From Nocardiopsis quinghaiensis (GTDB lineage Bacteria > Actinomycetota > Actinomycetes > Streptosporangiales > Streptosporangiaceae), in the NCBI RefSeq assembly GCF_008638365.1, contig NZ_VWVU01000032.1, forward strand, positions 16,205-80,204: DNA of 64,000 nucleotides. The letters are read 5' to 3'. Below, in pieces: positions 16,833-25,257 of the stretch (positions are counted from its first letter, which is position 1; the number at the start of each line of letters is the position of its first letter). The position numbers and the translations under genes are program-made. The notes below the pieces were generated by a model, which saw only the letters and a program-made list of their open reading frames with translations, did not search any database and was not told where the DNA came from.

Positions 16833-17870
16833 ATGCGCGCGGTACGGGTACACGAGTACGGTGAGGGCCCTTCCGTCGACGAGGTCCCCGATCCGCGGGT
16901 CAGGGGACCGTTGGACGTCCTGGTGCAGGTCAACGCCGCGGGGGTGTGCCGGACCGACCTGCACATCGTCGAGGGCCAGTGGGCCGAGAAGAGCGGGGTC
17001 GCCCTGCCCTACGTCCTGGGACACGAGAACGCGGGGACCGTGGTCGAGATCGGCTCGGCCGTCACCAACGTCCTGGTCGGGGACAAGGTGATCCTGCACC
17101 CGCTGGTCACGTGCGGGCTGTGCCGTCCCTGCCGTGCGGGCGATGACGTCCACTGCGAGAACTCCTCCTTTCCCGGTGTCGACGCCGACGGCGGGATGGC
17201 CGAACTGCTGCTCACCAACGCCCGTTCCTGCGTCAAGCTCCCCGAGGGGCTGGCGCCCGTGGACGTGGCCGCGCTGGCCGACGCCGGGCTCACCGCCTAC
17301 CACGCCGTGCGCAGGGCGGTCCCGCTGCTCCACCCGGGGGCGCACGCGGTGCTGGTCGGAGCCGGGGGCCTGGGCCACCTCGGGATCCAGGTGCTCACCG
17401 CGCTCAGCCCCGCCGAGCTGACCGTCGTGGACCGTTCGGAGGAGGCGCTGCGTGTGGCCGCGGACCTCGGTGCCGAGCACACGGTGTCGGCCGACGGCAC
17501 CCAGGTCGATGCGGTCGCCGACATCACCGGTGGCAGGGGCGCGCAGGTGGTGCTCGACTTCGTCGGTGAGGGCGGCACCGAGAAGGAGGGCGTGGCCATG
17601 ACCCGCGACGCCGGGAGCTACTTCGTCATCGGTTACGGCGGTGCGCTCGACATCGCGACCATCGACGTCATCTCTCGTGAGATCTCCGTGGTGGGCAACC
17701 TGGTGGGCAGCTACAACGACCTGGACGAGCTCATGCGCCTGGCCGCCCGGGGCAGGGTTCGCCAGCGCACGCGGACCTATTCGCTGGAGGCCGCCCCCGC
17801 GGCCTTCGACGATCTCGACCACGGGCGGCTGCCGGGGGCGCGGGCGGTTCTGGAGCCCGCCCCGGGCTGA
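16833..17870 (+). CDS. Zinc-dependent alcohol dehydrogenase (MDR family)
   Basis: 345 residues. The catalytic zinc ligands are Cys in AAGVCRTDLH and His in LGHENAGTV. Structural zinc is bound by the four Cys of CGLCRPCRAGDDVHC. The Rossmann motif is VGAGGLGHLG. These define the NAD-dependent medium-chain alcohol dehydrogenase family. The ATG at 16833 was chosen because similarity begins there (MRAVRVHEYGEG) and CAGGGGGC precedes it. It lies upstream of a molybdenum hydroxylase operon, so an alcohol-aldehyde-acid route is conceivable but not shown. Confidence 0.93.
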   Translation: MRAVRVHEYGEGPSVDEVPDPRVRGPLDVLVQVNAAGVCRTDLHIVEGQWAEKSGVALPYVLGHENAGTVVEIGSAVTNVLVGDKVILHPLVTCGLCRPCRAGDDVHCENSSFPGVDADGGMAELLLTNARSCVKLPEGLAPVDVAALADAGLTAYHAVRRAVPLLHPGAHAVLVGAGGLGHLGIQVLTALSPAELTVVDRSEEALRVAADLGAEHTVSADGTQVDAVADITGGRGAQVVLDFVGEGGTEKEGVAMTRDAGSYFVIGYGGALDIATIDVISREISVVGNLVGSYNDLDELMRLAARGRVRQRTRTYSLEAAPAAFDDLDHGRLPGARAVLEPAPG

Positions 17871-17938
17871 ACCGGGAGCGCCCGCGCCGTGCCGGTGCCG
17901 GGGGTCGCGCCGTGTCGGCTTCCGGCCGCCCCGAAGGT

Positions 17939-17953
17939 GTCACAGACTGTGAC
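17939..17953. promoter_or_regulatory. Palindrome upstream of molybdenum hydroxylase operon
   Basis: GTCACAGACTGTGAC is a perfect 7-1-7 inverted repeat, 67 bp before the first start codon of the operon. Its position suits an operator or activator site. The cognate regulator is not in the neighbourhood. Confidence 0.55.
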
Positions 17954-18019
17954 GAGTCTTCGACGCGGTGCGTGGAGGGGACTGAGGACATTGACCGCAC
18001 ACGAGGGAGGGCACCGCCG

Positions 18020-18523
18020 TTGGAGGCCACGATCACTCTGTATGTCGACGGTGGGAGACACGATCTGACCGTCGACACCCGTACCACCCTGCTGGACGCG
18101 TTGCGTGACCGGTTGGGGGTGACCTCGCCCAAGAAGGGCTGTGACCACGGCCAGTGCGGAGCGTGCACGGTCCTGTTGGAGGGGCGTCGCGTCGTGTCCT
18201 GTCTGGCTTTGGCGGTCGCCCATGACGGGGCCCGTGTCACCACCGCCGCCGGGCTCGCCGAGGAGGGACGGCTGCACCCCGTCGCCCGCGCCTTCGTCGA
18301 CCACGACGGTTTCCAGTGCGGCTACTGCACGCCCGGGCAGGTCTGTTCGGCGGTGGGCATGTTGGAGGAGGTCGCCGCCGACTGGCCCAGTCACGTCACC
18401 GAGGGCCTGGACGCGCCGGTGCGCCTGAGCGATGAGGAGATCCGCGAGCGTATGAGCGGCAACCTGTGCCGTTGCGGCGCCTACGTCAACATCGTCGCCG
18501 CGATCAGGGAGGCCGCCCGGTGA
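18020..18523 (+). CDS. Molybdenum hydroxylase, 2Fe-2S subunit (PaoA/YagT type)
   Basis: 167 residues. Plant-type ferredoxin ligands are C41, C46, C49 and C61 (KKGCDHGQCGACT, then VVSC). The second 2Fe-2S cluster uses C100, C103, C150 and C152 (QCGYCTPG, NLCRCGAY). It transfers electrons from the molybdenum site to FAD in the large enzyme complex. The start is set at the TTG at 18020, since GAGGGAGGG lies 9 bp upstream and the family N-terminus begins there; no ATG or well-spaced GTG is available. Its TGA overlaps the next GTG. Confidence 0.9.
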   Translation: MEATITLYVDGGRHDLTVDTRTTLLDALRDRLGVTSPKKGCDHGQCGACTVLLEGRRVVSCLALAVAHDGARVTTAAGLAEEGRLHPVARAFVDHDGFQCGYCTPGQVCSAVGMLEEVAADWPSHVTEGLDAPVRLSDEEIRERMSGNLCRCGAYVNIVAAIREAAR

Positions 18524-19512
18524 AACCGTTCGACTACAGCAGGCCCGCCGAGGCCTCCGCCGCCGTCGCCGCGGTCGCCGGTGATCCCGGGGCCGCCTAC
18601 ATCGGTGGGGGCACCAACCTGGTCGACCGTATGAAGCTGGGTGTCACCGAGCCCACCACGCTGGTGGACGTGCGCAACCTGCTCAGCGACCGGATCGAGG
18701 AGTTGCCCGACGGCCGGATCCGCGTCGGAGGCGCCGTGCCCAACAGCGACCTGGCGGCCCATCCGGAGGTGCGCAGGCGCTTTCCCGTCCTCTCCCAGGC
18801 CCTGTTGGCAGGTGCCTCCGGGCAGTTGCGCAACGTGGCCACCACCGGTGGCAACCTCCTGCAGCGCACACGGTGTGTGTACTTCCAGAACCGTGCCATG
18901 CCCTGCAACAAGCGTGAACCCGGCACGGGTTGTTCGGCGGTGGAGGGTTATGGCCGCTACAACGCCGTCCTGGGCGCCTCCGAGCACTGTGTGGCCACCC
19001 ATCCCTCCGACATGGCGGTCGCGATGACCGCCCTGGGCGCGCGGGCGCACGTGCTCGGCCCCGCCGGTGAGCGCACCGTGGACCTGCCCGGCCTGCACCG
19101 GCTGCCCGGTGCGGAGCCCGAGCGCGACACCGTCCTGGAGCACGGTGACCTGATCACCGCCGTGGACCTGCCCCACCTGCCGTTGGCCCTGCGGTCGACC
19201 TACCGCAAAGTGCGCAACCGCGCCTCCTACGCCTTCGCGTTGGTGTCGGTGGCCGCCGCGCTCGACGTCGTGGACGGCACCGTGGTGGACGCGCGGGTGG
19301 CTTTTGGCGGTTTGGCGCACGCGCCCTGGCGTGCCCACCGGGCCGAGGAGGCGCTGCGCGGGGGACCGGCGACCGAGGAGGCCTTCCGTGAGGCCGGACG
19401 GGTCGAACTCGCCGACGCCGACACCGGGCCGGACAACGCCTTCAAGGTCCCCATGGCCGTCAACACCCTGGCCCTGGTCCTGCGCGGGTTGACCGACGAG
19501 GAGGCACGATGA
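18520..19512 (+). CDS. Molybdenum hydroxylase, FAD subunit with extra 4Fe-4S motif (PaoB type)
   Basis: 330 residues from a GTG that overlaps the previous stop (GTGA). FAD-binding loops are YIGGGTNLVDRMK and NVATTGGNLLQRTRC. Four cysteines C119, C129, C138 and C157 in RCVYFQNRAMPCNKR, GTGC and EHCVATHPSD match the 4Fe-4S insertion known in E. coli PaoB and 4-hydroxybenzoyl-CoA reductase. This separates it from ordinary xanthine dehydrogenase medium subunits. It passes electrons to FAD and then to the acceptor. It overlaps the large-subunit gene by 4 bp. Confidence 0.92.
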   Translation: MKPFDYSRPAEASAAVAAVAGDPGAAYIGGGTNLVDRMKLGVTEPTTLVDVRNLLSDRIEELPDGRIRVGGAVPNSDLAAHPEVRRRFPVLSQALLAGASGQLRNVATTGGNLLQRTRCVYFQNRAMPCNKREPGTGCSAVEGYGRYNAVLGASEHCVATHPSDMAVAMTALGARAHVLGPAGERTVDLPGLHRLPGAEPERDTVLEHGDLITAVDLPHLPLALRSTYRKVRNRASYAFALVSVAAALDVVDGTVVDARVAFGGLAHAPWRAHRAEEALRGGPATEEAFREAGRVELADADTGPDNAFKVPMAVNTLALVLRGLTDEEAR

Positions 19513-21596
19513 CCGAGACGTCGCAGCCGCGGGCCGTGGGGCGGCCGCTGGCCCGGTTGGAGGGTGCGGACAAGGTCACCGGGCGGGCGCCCTACGCCTA
19601 CGAGCATCCGTTCGACGACCCCCTGTACCTGCATCCGGTGCTGTCCACCTTCGCGCGGGGGCGCGTCACCGGTGTCGACGCCTCGGGGGCCGAGGCGCTG
19701 GAGGGGGTGCGTGCCGTTCTGACCTCCGCCAACGCCGAGCGGCTCGCCGACACCGAGGACCGGGAGTTCGCCGTCCTGCAGTCCGAGGAGGTGGCCTTCC
19801 ACGGCCAGTTCGTCGCCGCGGTCGTCGCCGACACACCGGAGGTCGCCCGGCAGGCGGCCGGACTGGTGCGGGTGGACTCTGAGAGGTCGCCGCACGATGT
19901 GGTGCTGACCGGTGACCATGAGGGGTTGTACCGGCCCGGGAGCGAGGACGGGCCCGCCTCCGACACCGAGCAGGGTGATGTGGGGGCGGCGCTGGAGCGC
20001 GCCGAGGTTCTGGTCGACCACACCTACCGCACGCCCACGGAGCACAACAACCCCATGGAGCCGCACACCACCGTGGCCCTGTGGGAGGAGGGGGCACAGC
20101 GCCTGACCCTCTACGACTCCACCCAGGGTGTGCACGTGGTCCGCGCGTCGGTGGCCACGGTGTTCGGTCTGGAGCTGGATCAGGTCAGGGTGGTCGCGCC
20201 CCATGTGGGGGGTGGTTTCGGTTCGAAGGGGGAGGCGCACGCCCACGACGTCCTGGCCGCGATGGCCGCACGTGCCCTGCCCGGGCGGCCGGTCAAGTTC
20301 GCGCTGACCCGGCAGCAGATGTTCTGCCTGGTCGGCTACCGCACCCCCACGATCCAGAGGGTGCGCCTGGGCGCCGACCGGAACGGGCGGTTGGGCGTGC
20401 TCGTCCACGACTCGGTGGAGCAGACCTCGACCGTCAAGGAGTTCTCCGAACAGAGCGCGATGTGCTCGCGGTGGATGTACGCCGCGCCCCACCGCCGCAC
20501 CACCCACCGGACGGCCGCTCTGGACGTGCCCGTCAACTTCTGGATGCGTGCCCCGGGTGAGGCGCCGGGGATGTACGCGCTGGAGGCGGCCATGGACGAG
20601 CTCGCCCAGGCGTGCGGGCTCGACCCGGTGGAGTTGCGGGTGCGCAACGAGCCCGGGACCGACCCCCAGAGCGGTAACCCGTGGTCGGACCGGCAGCTGG
20701 TCAGGTGTCTGCGTGAGGGCGCTGAGCGCTTTGGCTGGTACGGGCGTGATCCCGCTCCCCGGTCCCGCCGCGAGGGGAACTGGATGGTCGGTACCGGTGT
20801 GGCCGCGGCGAGCTATCCGCACCTGTTCAATCCGGGTTCGGTGGCCCGTGTCCGTTACGGCGACGACGGTCGTTACGAGGTGGGGATCGGTGCGGTGGAC
20901 ATCGGTACGGGGGCGTGGACCGCGCTCACCCAGATCGCGGCGGACGCCCTGGGCTGCTCCGCGGAGGGGGTGCGGTTGCGCATCGGTGACACGGATCTGC
21001 CCACGGCCTCGGTCGCGGGCGGCTCCAGCGGTACCAGTTCCTGGGGCACGGCGATCGTGACCGCGGCCCGTGCCTTCCGCGCGGAGCACGGGGACTCCCC
21101 GGCGCCGGGCGCGAGCTCGCAGGCGAGCGCGGCGCAGGACACCGTCGACGAGGGGTATGCGGTCTACTCCTTCGGGGCGCACTTCGCCGAGGTGCGGGTG
21201 CACGCCGACACGGGTGAGATCCGGGTGCCGCGCATGTTCGGCATGTTCTCGGTGGGGCGGGTGGTCAATCCGCGCATGGTGCGTTCGCAGTTCCTGGGCG
21301 GGATGGTCATGGGGATGTCGATGGCACTGCACGAGGAGAGCTTCCGGGATCCGCGTCATGGCCATGTCGCCAACGGGGACTTCGCCGAGTACCACATCCC
21401 CACCAACGCCGACGTGGGTGATCTTCGGGTCGACTGGTTGGAGGGGGAGGATCCGCGTGCCACCCCGATGGGGTCGCGGGGCGTGGGCGAGATCGGCATC
21501 GTGGGTACGGCCGCGGCGGTGGCCAACGCCGTGCACCACGCCACGGGTGTGCGGGTCCGTGACCTGCCGGTCACACCGGACAAGGTGTTGGGCTGA
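19509..21596 (+). CDS. Molybdenum hydroxylase, molybdopterin subunit (PaoC/YagR type)
   Basis: 695 residues, length of PaoC-like large subunits. PHVGGGFGSKGEAHAHDVLA, VNFWMRAPGEAPGMYALE and VGIGAVDIGTG mark the molybdopterin sites. The catalytic glutamate is E661 in GSRGVGEIGIVG. The complex should oxidise an aldehyde or N-heterocycle by hydroxylation with water; with the PaoB-like Fe-S subunit, aldehyde oxidation is favoured. No MocA/PaoD-type maturation chaperone is encoded next to it, so maturation would depend on a distant gene. Confidence 0.92.
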   Translation: MTETSQPRAVGRPLARLEGADKVTGRAPYAYEHPFDDPLYLHPVLSTFARGRVTGVDASGAEALEGVRAVLTSANAERLADTEDREFAVLQSEEVAFHGQFVAAVVADTPEVARQAAGLVRVDSERSPHDVVLTGDHEGLYRPGSEDGPASDTEQGDVGAALERAEVLVDHTYRTPTEHNNPMEPHTTVALWEEGAQRLTLYDSTQGVHVVRASVATVFGLELDQVRVVAPHVGGGFGSKGEAHAHDVLAAMAARALPGRPVKFALTRQQMFCLVGYRTPTIQRVRLGADRNGRLGVLVHDSVEQTSTVKEFSEQSAMCSRWMYAAPHRRTTHRTAALDVPVNFWMRAPGEAPGMYALEAAMDELAQACGLDPVELRVRNEPGTDPQSGNPWSDRQLVRCLREGAERFGWYGRDPAPRSRREGNWMVGTGVAAASYPHLFNPGSVARVRYGDDGRYEVGIGAVDIGTGAWTALTQIAADALGCSAEGVRLRIGDTDLPTASVAGGSSGTSSWGTAIVTAARAFRAEHGDSPAPGASSQASAAQDTVDEGYAVYSFGAHFAEVRVHADTGEIRVPRMFGMFSVGRVVNPRMVRSQFLGGMVMGMSMALHEESFRDPRHGHVANGDFAEYHIPTNADVGDLRVDWLEGEDPRATPMGSRGVGEIGIVGTAAAVANAVHHATGVRVRDLPVTPDKVLG

Positions 21597-21617
21597 GGAC
21601 CGGGGCGCCGGCCGGAG

Positions 21618-22370
21618 TCAGGTGCGGGGCGCACTCACCAGGGACGGGCACACGTCCGTGTCCACGCCGGGCGACCACAGGACCGACACGGGCTCGCGGT
21701 CGCCGACGTGCACGCCCGCGGCCTGGAGCAGGTCGCCCCGGTAGGTCCAGGAGGGCGCGTGGTACAGGGGCCAGGGCTGGTGTCGCACCCGGATCCACCA
21801 GGTGCGGCCCGCGTGGCGGGTGTGCAGGCCCCACCGCGCGGTGACGAAGCGCTCCAGTGAGGAGGGGCGGTCCACGTGTTCGCCCACGGTGACCCGCCAG
21901 CGTCCCCGGGCCCCGCCCCGGGGCAGGCGGCGGCGCACCGCGCCCGCGTGCACGTCGCCCCGGGAGCGCAGGGAGACGTCCGACCACATGTAGGGCAGGC
22001 CCGTCAGGGTGCGGGCCGCCAGGACGTTGTGGGCCGAGTCGGCGTCCATGGACAGGAAGACCACGCCTTGGCGGCCGTACTCGTCCACGGAGTACAGGCG
22101 CACGTTGACCTCGCCGAATCCGCCGACCGGGATCCCTGCGGCCGTGGTGGACGGGACGCGGAAGGCCACGAGTCCGACGTAGGTGAGTCCGTCCAGTACG
22201 TCGGGCCGGATGTGCTCGGGCAGCAGCGGCGCCACCCGCTCGGGCGGGAGCGCCCAGTGCGTGAAGACCACCTCGTTCCAGCTCTGCCTGAGCAGCGGCG
22301 GTCCGGGCAGCGGAGGCGGCTCGGCGGGGGGCGGTGGCCGCCGGATCGCGTGTGTGGACGGCTCCTGCAC
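21618..22370 (-). CDS. DUF2071 (YqjF-like) protein
   Basis: 250 residues. LLRQSWNEVVFTHWALPPER, LLPEHIRPDVLDGLTYVGLV, FGEVNVRLYSVDEYGRQGVV, FLSMDADSAHNVLAARTL and LPYMWSDVSL follow the conserved order of the DUF2071 family, whose biochemical role is unknown. The proline-rich first 22 residues look disordered. It converges on the molybdenum hydroxylase operon with 21 bp between stops. Confidence 0.87.
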   Translation of the reverse strand: MQEPSTHAIRRPPPPAEPPPLPGPPLLRQSWNEVVFTHWALPPERVAPLLPEHIRPDVLDGLTYVGLVAFRVPSTTAAGIPVGGFGEVNVRLYSVDEYGRQGVVFLSMDADSAHNVLAARTLTGLPYMWSDVSLRSRGDVHAGAVRRRLPRGGARGRWRVTVGEHVDRPSSLERFVTARWGLHTRHAGRTWWIRVRHQPWPLYHAPSWTYRGDLLQAAGVHVGDREPVSVLWSPGVDTDVCPSLVSAPRT

Positions 22371-22466
22371 AGGCTTTCCCTCCGGGTGTTCGTGGGGCGG
22401 TGTGGGGCGCCCGGGGATATGACATCACGGTGCGGGGCGGACACGGCTCCTGGGGCACCGCGAACG

Positions 22467-22505
22467 CGTGTGTCCGCCCGCCCCCATGGGACGGGCGGAC
22501 ACACG
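22467..22505 (-). terminator. Terminator after manganese catalase
   Basis: CGTGTGTCCGCCCG (22467-22480) and CGGGCGGACACACG (22492-22505) form a perfect 14-bp stem with an 11-base loop, 19 bp after the catalase stop. Confidence 0.8.
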
Positions 22506-22524
22506 TGCCCGGTTTCCCGAAGGA

Positions 22525-23430
22525 CTACTCCAGGGTGTCCTTGAGCTTGCCCATGACGCCCTCGCCCTTGGTGGCCTTGGACGGGCCCTTGGTCGAGCCC
22601 TCGCCGCTGGGCTCACCGTTGGTTCCGTACAGCTTGGGGTCCGCGGGCGGCGCGGAGCCCGGACCGCCGAGGGGCTCGGGCTGGTCGAGGTAGCGCAGTT
22701 CGTGCCGGCCGTCGGGAGCGGGCCTGTTCGCCCAGCGGGCCTGGGCGGCGTCGGTGCCGTCGGACAGGCCCCAGATGGTGTTGGCGTGCTCCTGGTTCTC
22801 CTCGTCGAAGAGTGCGGTGGGAGCGATCTCGCCCTCCATGCCGTCCTCCTGTAGTTCCTCGATGGCGGCCAGCCACATGTTCTGGTGGACGGTGTCCCGG
22901 GCCAGGTTGAACTGGAGCATCGCCTTGACGCCGGGGTCGTCGGTCATGTTGTACAGCCGCGCGGTCTGGAGCCGGCCCTGGGCCTCGGCGGCGACGTTGG
23001 CGCGGAAGTCCGCCAGCAGGTTGCCGCTGGCCACGATGTACTTGCCGTTCCAGGGGGTGCCCGCGGAGTCGGCGGGCACGGCGCCGCCTCCGGAGACGAT
23101 GGCCTGCTGGGGGTTCATACCGCCCACGAGCGCCGCCACCACCGGGTCCTCGACGGCCTTGGCCACGGTGGTGGCCGGGGCGCCCTCCAGCAGGCGCGCC
23201 ACCATGGTGGCGAGCATCTCGACGTGGCCGATCTCCTCGGTGGCCACGTCCATGATCAGATCCTTGTACTTGCCCTCGATACGGCAGTTCCAGCCCTGGA
23301 ACAGGTACTGCATGGTGACGGTCATCTCGCCGAAGGCGCCGCCGATGAGTTCCTGGAGCTTCATCGCGAAGAGCGCGTCGGGCGCCTCGGGCTTGGCCTC
23401 GAACTGCAGGTGTTTGGTGTGTCGGAACAT
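22525..23430 (-). CDS. Manganese catalase
   Basis: 301 residues. MFRHTKHLQFEAKPEAPDAL, KLQELIGGAFGEMTVTMQYL, DVATEEIGHVEMLATMVARL and VAAEAQGRLQTARLYNMTDD, then LARDTVHQNMWLAAIEEL, contain the glutamate and histidine ligands of the dinuclear Mn site in the ferritin-like four-helix bundle. The enzyme dismutates hydrogen peroxide without haem. The C-terminal 55 residues are a Pro/Gly/Lys-rich tail ending in GKLKDTLE. It is monocistronic with a strong terminator; no oxidative-stress operator was recognised in the 190 bp upstream. Confidence 0.95.
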   Translation of the reverse strand: MFRHTKHLQFEAKPEAPDALFAMKLQELIGGAFGEMTVTMQYLFQGWNCRIEGKYKDLIMDVATEEIGHVEMLATMVARLLEGAPATTVAKAVEDPVVAALVGGMNPQQAIVSGGGAVPADSAGTPWNGKYIVASGNLLADFRANVAAEAQGRLQTARLYNMTDDPGVKAMLQFNLARDTVHQNMWLAAIEELQEDGMEGEIAPTALFDEENQEHANTIWGLSDGTDAAQARWANRPAPDGRHELRYLDQPEPLGGPGSAPPADPKLYGTNGEPSGEGSTKGPSKATKGEGVMGKLKDTLE

Positions 23431-23623
23431 GGTTTCGCCTCATCACTGGGGGATGTGGTCGTAACACTGTCTGTCGTCGGGCCCGCTACCCGGGTGCCTG
23501 GGGCGCATGCGTCGTTGGAGGAGAGTTTGTTCTCCGTGGACCGCCTTCGGGCCCGTGTGGTAGCCGGCCGGTGGCGGGGTAGGCGGTAGTGGTCGTCGAA
23601 GGAGTGAAGGAGCGAGGAACGAG

Positions 23624-24679
23624 ATGCTGGAGGCGCTGTCCCCTCCCTGGCCGCTGGGGTGGAGTGTGGGGCTCTTCGCCCTGGTGGCCGTGGTGACGGT
23701 GGTGGCCAGCGTCAGGATGGCGGCGCTGGGCGATGTCCTGGCCGATCGCACCGGGTGGGGGGAGGCGGTCTTCGGCGCGGTCTTCTTCGGTCTGGCGACC
23801 TCCCTGTCGGGGATCGTGATGACGGCGGTCAGTGCCTCGGTGGACCATCCGGGGCTGGCCTACAGCAACGCCGTGGGGGGCATCGCCGCGCAGACGCTCG
23901 CGCTGGCGGTGGCCGACTTCTTCTACCGGCGCGCCAATCTGGAGCACGCCGCGGCCTCCTCGGCCAACCTGCTCTTCTGCTGCATGCTGATCGGGTTGTT
24001 GGCGTTGGCGTTGCTGACGGCCTTCGGTCCGGATGTGGTGCTCCTGGGTGTGCATCCGGCCTCGGTCGGGCTGGTGCTGTTCTACGCGGGTGGGCTCTGG
24101 CTGATCCGCAAGGAGCACAAGCATCCGATGTGGCGGGCCGTGCGTACCACCGAGACGGTGATGGACGTTCCCGAGGACGAGGGCGCGGACGGTACCGGAG
24201 AGGGCGCCGGTGTGGGGACCACCGTGCTGTGGGCGCGGTTCCTGGTGGTGGGTGCCGTCGTGGCCGTGGGCGGGTGGGCTCTGGCCCGGTCGGCCGCGAC
24301 GATCGTGGAGACCACGGGGCTCAACGCGGGTCTGGTGGGCGCTGTGGCGATGGGCGCGGTCAACGCCCTGCCCGAGACGGTCGCGGCGGTCGCGGCGGTC
24401 CGGCGTGGCGCGATGACGCTGGCGGTGGCCGCCGTCATCGGCGGTAACAGCCTGGACGTGCTCAACCTGGCCGTGGGCGACGTCTTCTACCGGCGGGGCT
24501 CGCTGTTCCACGCCGCAACGGCGGACGAGTTGTTCCTGACGGCCGGGGCGCTGCTGATGACCGTGGTGCTGCTGGCCGGGCTCATCCTGCGTCAGGTACG
24601 CGGTTGGGGCCGGATCGGTTTCGAGGGTGTGCTGTTGATCGCGGTCTACGCGGGGATCGTCGGGGTGCTGGCCTTCTGA
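23624..24679 (+). CDS. CaCA family sodium/calcium exchanger-like membrane protein
   Basis: 351 residues with about ten hydrophobic helices arranged as two related halves split by an acidic cytoplasmic loop (PEDEGADGTGEGAG, near 185-200). Half 1 has FFGLATSLSGIVMTAVSASV and NAVGGIAAQTLALAVAD. Half 2 has AMGAVNALPETVAAVAAVRRG and VIGGNSLDVLNLAVGD. These correspond to the alpha-1 and alpha-2 repeats of the CaCA superfamily (G-S-PE, GGN/S). Half 1 lacks the PE acidic pair, so ion selectivity may differ from classical calcium exchangers. ATG at 23624 follows AGGAACGAG. Confidence 0.83.
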   Translation: MLEALSPPWPLGWSVGLFALVAVVTVVASVRMAALGDVLADRTGWGEAVFGAVFFGLATSLSGIVMTAVSASVDHPGLAYSNAVGGIAAQTLALAVADFFYRRANLEHAAASSANLLFCCMLIGLLALALLTAFGPDVVLLGVHPASVGLVLFYAGGLWLIRKEHKHPMWRAVRTTETVMDVPEDEGADGTGEGAGVGTTVLWARFLVVGAVVAVGGWALARSAATIVETTGLNAGLVGAVAMGAVNALPETVAAVAAVRRGAMTLAVAAVIGGNSLDVLNLAVGDVFYRRGSLFHAATADELFLTAGALLMTVVLLAGLILRQVRGWGRIGFEGVLLIAVYAGIVGVLAF

Positions 24680-24703
24680 GGCGGGGGCGGCTCCGGGGCC
24701 CGT

Positions 24704-25198
24704 TCAGCGCACCTGGTGCAGGCGGACGCTGTGCAGGTGCGCGTCCTGGACGGTCGCCGTCATGTAGGTGTGGTGGGGTTGGCGGCGCCGGTCGGTGGGC
24801 GAGCCGGGGTTGAGCAGCCGCAGCCCGGAGGGGGCGGTGGTGTCCCAGGGGATGTGGGAGTGCCCGAACACCAGCACGTCGCAGTCGGCGAAGCGTTCCT
24901 GGCAGCGTTTCTCGCGTCCCCGCGCGTCGCCGGTCTCGTGTACGACGGCCAGGCGCACTCCGTCGAGGGTGGTGCGGGCGACCTCGGGCAGGCGCGCGCG
25001 CAGGTCGGGGCCGTCGTTGTTGCCGTACACGCCGACCAGGCGCTCGGTCCGCGCCTGGAGGCGTTCCAGGCTGGCCAGGTCGCACCAGTCCCCGGCGTGG
25101 ACCACCGCGTCGGCTCGTTCGACCTCCCGCCACACCTGGTCGGGCAGGTCGCGCGCGCGGCGCGGGATGTGGGTGTCGGACACGATCAGCACACGCAT
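24704..25198 (-). CDS. Metallophosphoesterase, YfcE/MJ0936 type
   Basis: 164 residues with the full metallophosphoesterase motif set: SDTHIPRRA, HAGDWCD, GNNDGPD, VVHETGD and GHSHIPWD, followed by NPGSPTDRR. This size and order match the YfcE/MJ0936 phosphodiesterases, which hydrolyse small phosphodiesters using two metal ions. Substrate unknown. It lies in the same direction as, and 59 bp after, the acyltransferase gene, so they may be co-transcribed. Confidence 0.92.
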   Translation of the reverse strand: MRVLIVSDTHIPRRARDLPDQVWREVERADAVVHAGDWCDLASLERLQARTERLVGVYGNNDGPDLRARLPEVARTTLDGVRLAVVHETGDARGREKRCQERFADCDVLVFGHSHIPWDTTAPSGLRLLNPGSPTDRRRQPHHTYMTATVQDAHLHSVRLHQVR

Positions 25199-25257
25199 GT
25201 CCGTAGCTTAGGCCAGCCGTGCCCGCTCCCTCGGCCCCTCGGAGCGGAGGACGGTGG

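Noticed and set aside
19227..21539. A minus-strand open frame of 770 codons
   Set aside because: It is antisense to the molybdopterin subunit and has no recognisable domain.
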